A stretch of DNA of 50,009 nucleotides, from the NCBI GenBank assembly GCA_022827165.1, contig JAJDTN010000392.1, positions 1 through 50,009 on the forward strand, in the 5' to 3' direction. Within the stretch, counting starts at the first letter, position 1. Each line of letters opens with the position of its first letter. The position numbers and the translations under genes are program-made. Origin of the DNA: Candidatus Latescibacterota bacterium. Its GTDB lineage: Bacteria > Latescibacterota > UBA2968 > UBA8231. The notes below the pieces were generated by a model. The model ran no database searches and was not told the origin of the DNA. It was given only the letters and a program-made list of their open reading frames with translations. Positions 49,757-50,009 of this stretch are shown here, piece after piece.

Positions 49757-50009
49757 TCAGGCCAACAGATCGGGGTCGCCGGAGCCACGGTGGAGGGACC
49801 CCCTGCCTGTGGGAAACCTCCAGGAGGCCTCTGTCTGTTATTGGCAACGCCGTGTGCCGCAATCGGTTATGGAGTGCTCGGAGAATAGGATCAGTCCACT
49901 GACTCTATCTGAGTCGTCAAGAAGTGGCGCCCATCATTCGACATCCGATTGCTCCAAAGCTGGCCCGCGTTACAGGTCATGTGCGACACATCCGCCCGGC
50001 CCATGCTGA
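49757..50009. other. Downstream flank of the permease operon
   Basis: No convincing gene is seen in the last 253 bp. Two small dyads, CCTCC-A-GGAGG near 49818 and GACTC-TATCT-GAGTC (49901-49915), could be part of an operon end, but neither has a T-tract. GC is lower than in the operon. Confidence 0.4.

Noticed and set aside
49840..49865. TGGCAACGCCGTGTGC as a second sigma-54 promoter
   Set aside because: The GG to GC spacing is 11 bp, not 10, and no gene follows within the window.

Overview
The window is a high-GC bacterial chromosome segment with dense genes and no rRNA, tRNA, CRISPR array or intact mobile element that I can see. Several traits fit a high-GC member of the FCB superphylum or a nearby candidate phylum (Latescibacterota, Krumholzibacteriota or Eisenbacteria-like). 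These are a PhyH-HEAT protein, a cytoplasmic-looking sulfatase, a family-9 carbohydrate-binding-like exported protein, a decayed C-terminal sorting-type (FlgD/T9SS-like) domain, and very many double-FtsX permeases. This placement is inference; no marker gene is present.

Left part (1-18.7 kb), metabolic and accessory genes. In order: the 3' end of a phytanoyl-CoA dioxygenase fused to HEAT repeats; an alpha-ketoglutarate-semialdehyde-type aldehyde dehydrogenase; two coupled paralogues of an uncharacterised 400-residue family (minus strand); a scar region with a possible recombinase remnant, a HigBA-type toxin-antitoxin pair with a palindromic operator, and a sorting-domain remnant; a metallo-beta-lactamase-like/cupin fusion; a transketolase-like enzyme; a lower-GC HEPN-like gene; a lipoprotein cyclophilin; a DMT exporter; an endonuclease Q (PHP)-UvrD helicase fusion; and, on the minus strand, a small membrane protein coupled to an SDR epimerase, followed by a sulfatase.

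Right part (18.9-49.8 kb), the centrepiece. Fourteen consecutive plus-strand genes form one apparent operon of 12 large FtsX/MacB-type permeases (768-851 aa), one LolD/MacB-type ATPase and one exported CBM9-like protein. Each permease is itself a fused duplicate: two periplasmic domains and two FtsX membrane halves, each half with a coupling motif of the EIGVRK-x-x-GA kind. The first six (P1-P6) are tandem paralogues with conserved membrane scaffolds and divergent periplasmic domains, several separated by a copied hairpin-containing spacer. The ATPase follows P6. The last six (P7-P12) are mutually divergent. A near-perfect sigma-54 promoter (18906-18921) and an upstream inverted repeat (18803-18818) precede P1, suggesting activation by an NtrC-type regulator. 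No periplasmic adaptor or outer-membrane channel is encoded here.

The working model, which is inference, is that one ATPase energises a panel of interchangeable permeases whose periplasmic domains have diversified, in an envelope-stress, export or lipoprotein-release role.
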